Positions 5,309-7,896 of a DNA stretch of 7,896 nucleotides are shown one piece after another (the stretch's first letter is position 1; each line of letters begins with the position of its first letter). The position numbers and the translations under genes were made by a program. The notes below the pieces were generated by a model. The model saw nothing but the letters and a program-made list of their open reading frames with translations. It did no database searches and was not told the origin of the DNA. Origin of the DNA: Clostridiales bacterium (lineage in GTDB: Bacteria; Bacillota; Clostridia; Christensenellales; Aristaeellaceae); NCBI GenBank assembly GCA_004556545.1, contig SFGO01000105.1, positions 1 to 7,896 on the forward strand, given 5' to 3'.

Positions 5309-6796
5309 ATGCGTTGTTCGATTCAGAATTTGAGTTTTACCTATGACGGAAGCAGCGAAGCGGTGTTCCCCGGCTGGAGCGTGGAGCTGGATACCAGCTG
5401 GCGGTTGGGGCTGACGGGCCGGAATGGCCGGGGAAAGACCACGCTGCTGCGGCTGATGATGGGCGAGCTGCCCCACGGCGGGCAGATCAGCCTGCCGATG
5501 CAGCCGGTGTATTTTCCTTACCCCGTCTCCGACCCGGAGGACATGACCCTGAACGTGATGCAGGAAGCGGCGGGCGGGGAGCCGGAATGGAAGCTGCTGA
5601 AGGAGCTGCGGCTATTGGAGGTGACGGAGGACGCGCTGTACCGGCCCTTCTCCACCCTGAGCCGGGGCGAGCAGACCAAGGCGCTGCTCTGCGCCCTGTT
5701 CGCCCGGGAGGATACTTATCCCCTGATCGACGAGCCCACCAATCATTTGGATCTGCTGGGCCGCAGGGCGGTGGCGGAGTATTTGCGCCGGAAGGACGGC
5801 TTTCTGCTGGTCAGCCACGACCGCGCCTTTCTGAACGACTGTGTAGATCACATCCTCAGCATCAACAAAACCGGTTTTCAGGTCATTCAGGGCAATTACG
5901 ACACGTGGGAAGAGCAGTTCGACCGGCAGAACGCCTATGAGCTCAAACGGAACGAGGGCCTGAAAAAAGAAATCGGCCGGCTGAACCAGAGCGCCCGGCA
6001 GGCGGCGCAGTTCGCCCAGAAGGCGGAGAAGGACAAATTTCACGTGCCGGAAAGCGTTCAGCCCGCAGTAGACCGTGGCTACGCAGGCGCGCGCAGCGCC
6101 GCCATGATGAAGCGAGCCAAGGCGGCCGTGCAGCGGCGGGAGCGTGCCGCAGAAGAAAAAAGCGGCTTACTGCACAATCTGGAACGGGTGGGCGATCTGA
6201 AGCTGCGCAATCTGCATCATCCCAAGCAGGAGCTGATGACCATCGAAAAAGGCGCGGTTCGCTACGACGGGCGGGAGGTCTGCCGGGACGTACATTTCAC
6301 CCTTCGTCAGGGCGAGCGGCTGGCGCTGACCGGGCCCAACGGCTGCGGCAAGAGCAGCATCCTCAAAACGCTGGTCGGCGAGGGCAGTGCGCTGCAGGGA
6401 AGCATCCGTCTGGCCTCGGGACTGGTGATCTCCTATGTGCCGCAGGACACCGGCGGCCTATCCGGCGCGCTGGAGGGGGCCATTGCCGCCCGAGGCGCGG
6501 ACGAAACGCTGGTCAAGGCTATTCTGCGGAACATGGATTTCTCCCGGGAGCAATTCGCCATCGACATGCAAAACTACAGTCAGGGGCAAAAAAAGAAGGT
6601 GCTGCTGGCTTTGAGCCTTGCAACACCCGCCCATGTATACATCTGGGACGAACCTCTGAACTACATCGACGTTCTCAGCCGACGGCAAATTGAAGAGCTG
6701 ATTCTGGATTCCTGCCCCACGCTGCTGTTGGTGGAGCATGACCGTCGCTTTCTGGAAACGGTCATGACCGGGGAGATTCCGCTTTCGGGGCTTTAA
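5309..6796 (+). CDS. lsa: Lsa-family ABC-F ribosome-protection protein
   Basis: This 495-residue cytoplasmic twin-ATPase has no membrane segments. ABC-F proteins of this type bind the ribosomal E site and dislodge peptidyl-transferase-centre drugs; Lsa members usually give resistance to lincosamides, streptogramin A and pleuromutilins. NBD1 has Walker A GRNGRGKTT (37-45), signature LSRGEQ (117-122), Walker B ending in Asp141-Glu142 before PTNHLD, and VSHDR (168-172). The interdomain linker (about 190-290) has the Lys/Arg-rich AAMMKRAKAA segment. NBD2 has Walker A GPNGCGKSS (342-350), YSQGQ (423-427), Asp447-Glu448 in WDEPLNYID, and VEHDR. The DEPLNYID and ISYVPQDT motifs and the length match Lsa. 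All catalytic residues are present. The start has AAGGAGG (5294-5300), 8 bases upstream. Control is by the leader attenuator. The gene symbol is at family level only. Confidence 0.92.
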   Translation: MRCSIQNLSFTYDGSSEAVFPGWSVELDTSWRLGLTGRNGRGKTTLLRLMMGELPHGGQISLPMQPVYFPYPVSDPEDMTLNVMQEAAGGEPEWKLLKELRLLEVTEDALYRPFSTLSRGEQTKALLCALFAREDTYPLIDEPTNHLDLLGRRAVAEYLRRKDGFLLVSHDRAFLNDCVDHILSINKTGFQVIQGNYDTWEEQFDRQNAYELKRNEGLKKEIGRLNQSARQAAQFAQKAEKDKFHVPESVQPAVDRGYAGARSAAMMKRAKAAVQRRERAAEEKSGLLHNLERVGDLKLRNLHHPKQELMTIEKGAVRYDGREVCRDVHFTLRQGERLALTGPNGCGKSSILKTLVGEGSALQGSIRLASGLVISYVPQDTGGLSGALEGAIAARGADETLVKAILRNMDFSREQFAIDMQNYSQGQKKKVLLALSLATPAHVYIWDEPLNYIDVLSRRQIEELILDSCPTLLLVEHDRRFLETVMTGEIPLSGL

Positions 6797-7163
6797 GCAG
6801 CTTCAGGATATCCTGATCCGCCGGGCAGAATTCATATCGGTCGATCTCCTCCGGGGTGATCCATGCGATGGCATGATGCTCCAGCAGGGTGGGTTCGCCC
6901 TCCGTGATCGCGGCATTCAGCAGCGTCAGGTGGATGGTCAGGTCGGGATAGACGTGATCGACCTCGCAGAAAACATCTCCGACTTCTATCTGCACGTCCA
7001 GCTCTTCCCGGCATTCCCGGGCGAGGGCCTGCGCTTTAGTCTCGCCCGGCTCCACCTTTCCGCCTACGAACTCCCACAGAAGCCCGCGGGCCTTATATTC
7101 CGGGCGCTGGCAAATCATGAAGCGATCCTTGCGCCAGATCAGCGCGGCAACGACTTGAACCAT
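6762..7163 (-). CDS. MutT-like NUDIX hydrolase
   Basis: This 133-residue cytoplasmic protein is a single NUDIX domain that opens directly with the first beta strand (MVQVVAALIWRKDRFMICQR). The NUDIX box is complete: Gly35-x5-Glu41-x7-Arg49-Glu50-x2-Glu53-Glu54-Leu, with the metal-binding glutamates present and Asp56 where Gly is common. WEFVGGKVEPGE is typical of MutT/8-oxo-dGTP diphosphatases and dinucleotide hydrolases close to them; the substrate is not certain. The start is ATG 7163 with AAAGGAG (7178-7172), 8 bases upstream. The open frame continues to 7622 on the minus strand, but that part is repeat DNA. The last 35 bp overlap the 3' end of the ABC-F gene on the other strand. No clear promoter was recognised; it must lie in the repeat-rich upstream region. 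Confidence 0.92.
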   Translation of the reverse strand: MVQVVAALIWRKDRFMICQRPEYKARGLLWEFVGGKVEPGETKAQALARECREELDVQIEVGDVFCEVDHVYPDLTIHLTLLNAAITEGEPTLLEHHAIAWITPEEIDRYEFCPADQDILKLLKAPKAESPRS

Positions 7164-7251
7164 GGGAAGGACTCCTTTCGGGATAGAAAAAAGGGGGTGG
7201 GGGGACGCGCCGAGTCCCCGAAGGGGTGCAGGGGGGAACGTAGGGAAGCGG

Positions 7252-7283
7252 GTATCCAGTGGATACAACCGCCGAAGGCGGTT
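7252..7283. repeat. Two abutting hairpins upstream of the NUDIX gene
   Basis: GTATCCA-G-TGGATAC (7252-7266) is followed without a gap by AACCGCC-GAA-GGCGGTT (7267-7283), each with perfect 7-bp arms. On the minus strand they lie about 90-120 bases upstream of the NUDIX start. No T-run follows on either strand. They could be part of the repeat family, or a binding site. Confidence 0.45.
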
Positions 7284-7289
7284 AGCGAC

Positions 7290-7362
7290 CCGGAGTTCAG
7301 GCAAACAACAAGCGGAGCGCACGGCAGTGCGATCCGCGCCGATTGTTTGCCCCGAGGAAAGC
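7290..7362. repeat. 73-bp hairpin repeat, copy 1
   Basis: This copy matches 7479-7551 at 71 of 73 positions. It folds on itself: GGCAAACAA (7300-7308) with TTGTTTGCC (7344-7352), then GCGG with CCGC, then GCGCAC with GTGCG around a GGCA loop. The nested stem spans more than 50 nt. It looks like a REP or MITE-type non-coding element; no transposase was seen. Confidence 0.75.
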
Positions 7363-7401
7363 CCCCAGTGCGCCCGCAGCCGCAAACCCCTGCCCCCCGG
7401 T

Positions 7402-7468
7402 GGGGCCTGACGCGCCGACTCCGGCGCGGGGGCAGGGCTTGCAGCCCAATGGGGCGCTCTATTGCTTC
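7402..7468. repeat. GGGGCCTGACGCGCC repeat, copy 1
   Basis: This unit has two stem-loops, CGCGCCGACTCCGGCGCG (7411-7428) and GGGCTTGCAGCCC (7435-7447), then GGGGCGCTC and ATTGCTTC. Further copies are at 7603-7671 and 7767-7822. Confidence 0.7.
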
Positions 7469-7478
7469 GATTGACGAA

Positions 7479-7551
7479 CCGGAGTTCAGGCAAACAACAA
7501 GCGGAGCGCACGGCAGTGCGGGCCGCGCCGATTGTTTGCCCCGAGGAAAGC
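7479..7551. repeat. 73-bp hairpin repeat, copy 2
   Basis: This is the second copy of the element at 7290-7362, 189 bp downstream in direct orientation. The two differences (AT versus GG at 7521-7522) are adjacent and fall in an unpaired bulge of the predicted nested hairpin, so the stems are unchanged. Confidence 0.75.
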
Positions 7552-7602
7552 TCCCTGCTGGCATGACAAGAGATAACTTTGCCGAAGAAATTCCCCTTTG
7601 GC

Positions 7603-7671
7603 GGGGCCTGACGCGCCGACACACCGGCGCAAGGGGAGGGCTTGCAGCCCTATGGGGCGCTCGATTGCTTC
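7603..7671. repeat. GGGGCCTGACGCGCC repeat, copy 2
   Basis: The order matches copy 1, with a slightly altered first hairpin (ACACCGGCGC replaces ACTCCGGCGC), the identical GGGCTTGCAGCCC stem-loop (7638-7650), and GGGGCGCTCGATTGCTTC at 7654-7671. It is preceded by TTCCCCTTTGGC, as is copy 3. Confidence 0.7.
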
Positions 7672-7766
7672 TGGTGGCGATCCGAAGGGGGTGCAGGGGG
7701 GCGAGCGGAAAGCCCCCCTGCTTGCTCCGCAGAGAGAAACCTCTGCCGAGGAAGTTCCCCTTTGGC

Positions 7767-7822
7767 GGGGCCTGACGCGCCGACTCCGGCGCGGATTGGG
7801 ACTTGCCGTCCCATGGGGCGCT
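7767..7822. repeat. GGGGCCTGACGCGCC repeat, copy 3
   Basis: The first hairpin is identical to copy 1. The second is GGGACTTGCCGTCCC (7798-7812), where a C-G pair of copies 1 and 2 becomes A-T and the loop keeps TTGC. It ends in ATGGGGCGCTC and runs directly into the inverted repeat at 7823. Confidence 0.7.
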
Positions 7823-7856
7823 CACACTTTTCTTTCGGTGGCGAAAGAAAAGTGTG
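7823..7856. repeat. Perfect 15-bp inverted repeat with GTGG loop
   Basis: CACACTTTTCTTTCG (7823-7837), loop GTGG, and its exact complement (7842-7856) form a long AT-richer hairpin in an otherwise GC-rich repeat region. No T-run follows on the plus strand. It directly abuts repeat copy 3. It may be a repeat terminus or a bidirectional stop for transcription; the sequence alone does not decide. Confidence 0.65.
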
Positions 7857-7896
7857 CAAAAGAAAGCCAGCGGCACGGCGACTCCGGGAAAAAGCC

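Larger units (their letters stand above)
7180..7896. other. Non-coding modular repeat region, right flank
   Basis: No credible gene was found. The open frames on both strands owe their length to GC-rich repeats: their translations contain the same peptide block twice and lack start signals. The DNA is built from modules that recur within about 500 bp: a 73-bp hairpin unit (two copies), a GGGGCCTGACGCGCC unit (three copies), a GAAGGGG(G)TGCAGGGGGG box (7220-7236 and 7684-7701), and a TTCCCCTTTGGC lead-in (7591-7602 and 7755-7766). The region holds the unlocated promoter of the NUDIX gene and runs off the window edge. Confidence 0.7.

Noticed and set aside
7139..7876. Long minus-strand open frames across the right flank, including an N-terminal extension of the NUDIX protein to 7622
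   Set aside because: The translation contains the same peptide block twice because the DNA repeats. The NUDIX domain begins at 7163 with a good ribosome-binding site.

Overview
This window looks like chromosomal DNA from a high-GC, spore-forming member of the Clostridia, probably an uncultured gut lineage. The grounds are strong GGAGG ribosome-binding sites, a TTG start, extended -10 promoters of the TGCTACAAT type, an Lsa-family ABC-F protein, and an RsfA-like Myb/SANT protein behind a forespore-type promoter. The genus cannot be read from the sequence. No tRNA, rRNA, CRISPR array, transposase or phage gene was seen.

Layout. Positions 1-593 are non-coding and dense in GC-rich hairpins and short degenerate repeats. 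Three genes on the minus strand follow: a NagD-like HAD phosphatase (594-1427), an RsfA-like Myb/SANT DNA-binding protein (1523-2278), and a membrane-anchored solute-binding-like protein (2363-3388). On the plus strand are a polytopic GT-C type glycosyltransferase-like protein (3521-5035) and an Lsa-family ABC-F ribosome-protection ATPase (5309-6796). A MutT-like NUDIX hydrolase on the minus strand (6762-7163) overlaps the ABC-F gene tail to tail by 35 bp. Positions 7164-7896 are again non-coding and carry a modular, hairpin-rich repeat family that shares motifs with the left flank.

The most informative part is the 273-bp gap before the ABC-F gene. It has a near-consensus promoter whose -35 box contains the stop codon of the preceding gene. 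Next come a three-codon ORF (Met-Arg-Lys-stop) with a good Shine-Dalgarno sequence, an 8-bp stem that begins at the base after the uORF stop, a mutually exclusive antiterminator hairpin, and a strong intrinsic terminator. This is the layout of a ribosome-stalling attenuator. A drug-stalled ribosome on the uORF would break the first stem, let the antiterminator form, and switch on the resistance ATPase.

Other regulatory points: a sigma-G-like promoter precedes the RsfA-like gene, and an 18-bp perfect palindrome acts as a terminator for one gene while holding the -10 box of the next. The genes do not form one pathway. Apart from the attenuator and its ABC-F target, they look like independently transcribed chromosomal genes between two repeat-rich intergenic islands.
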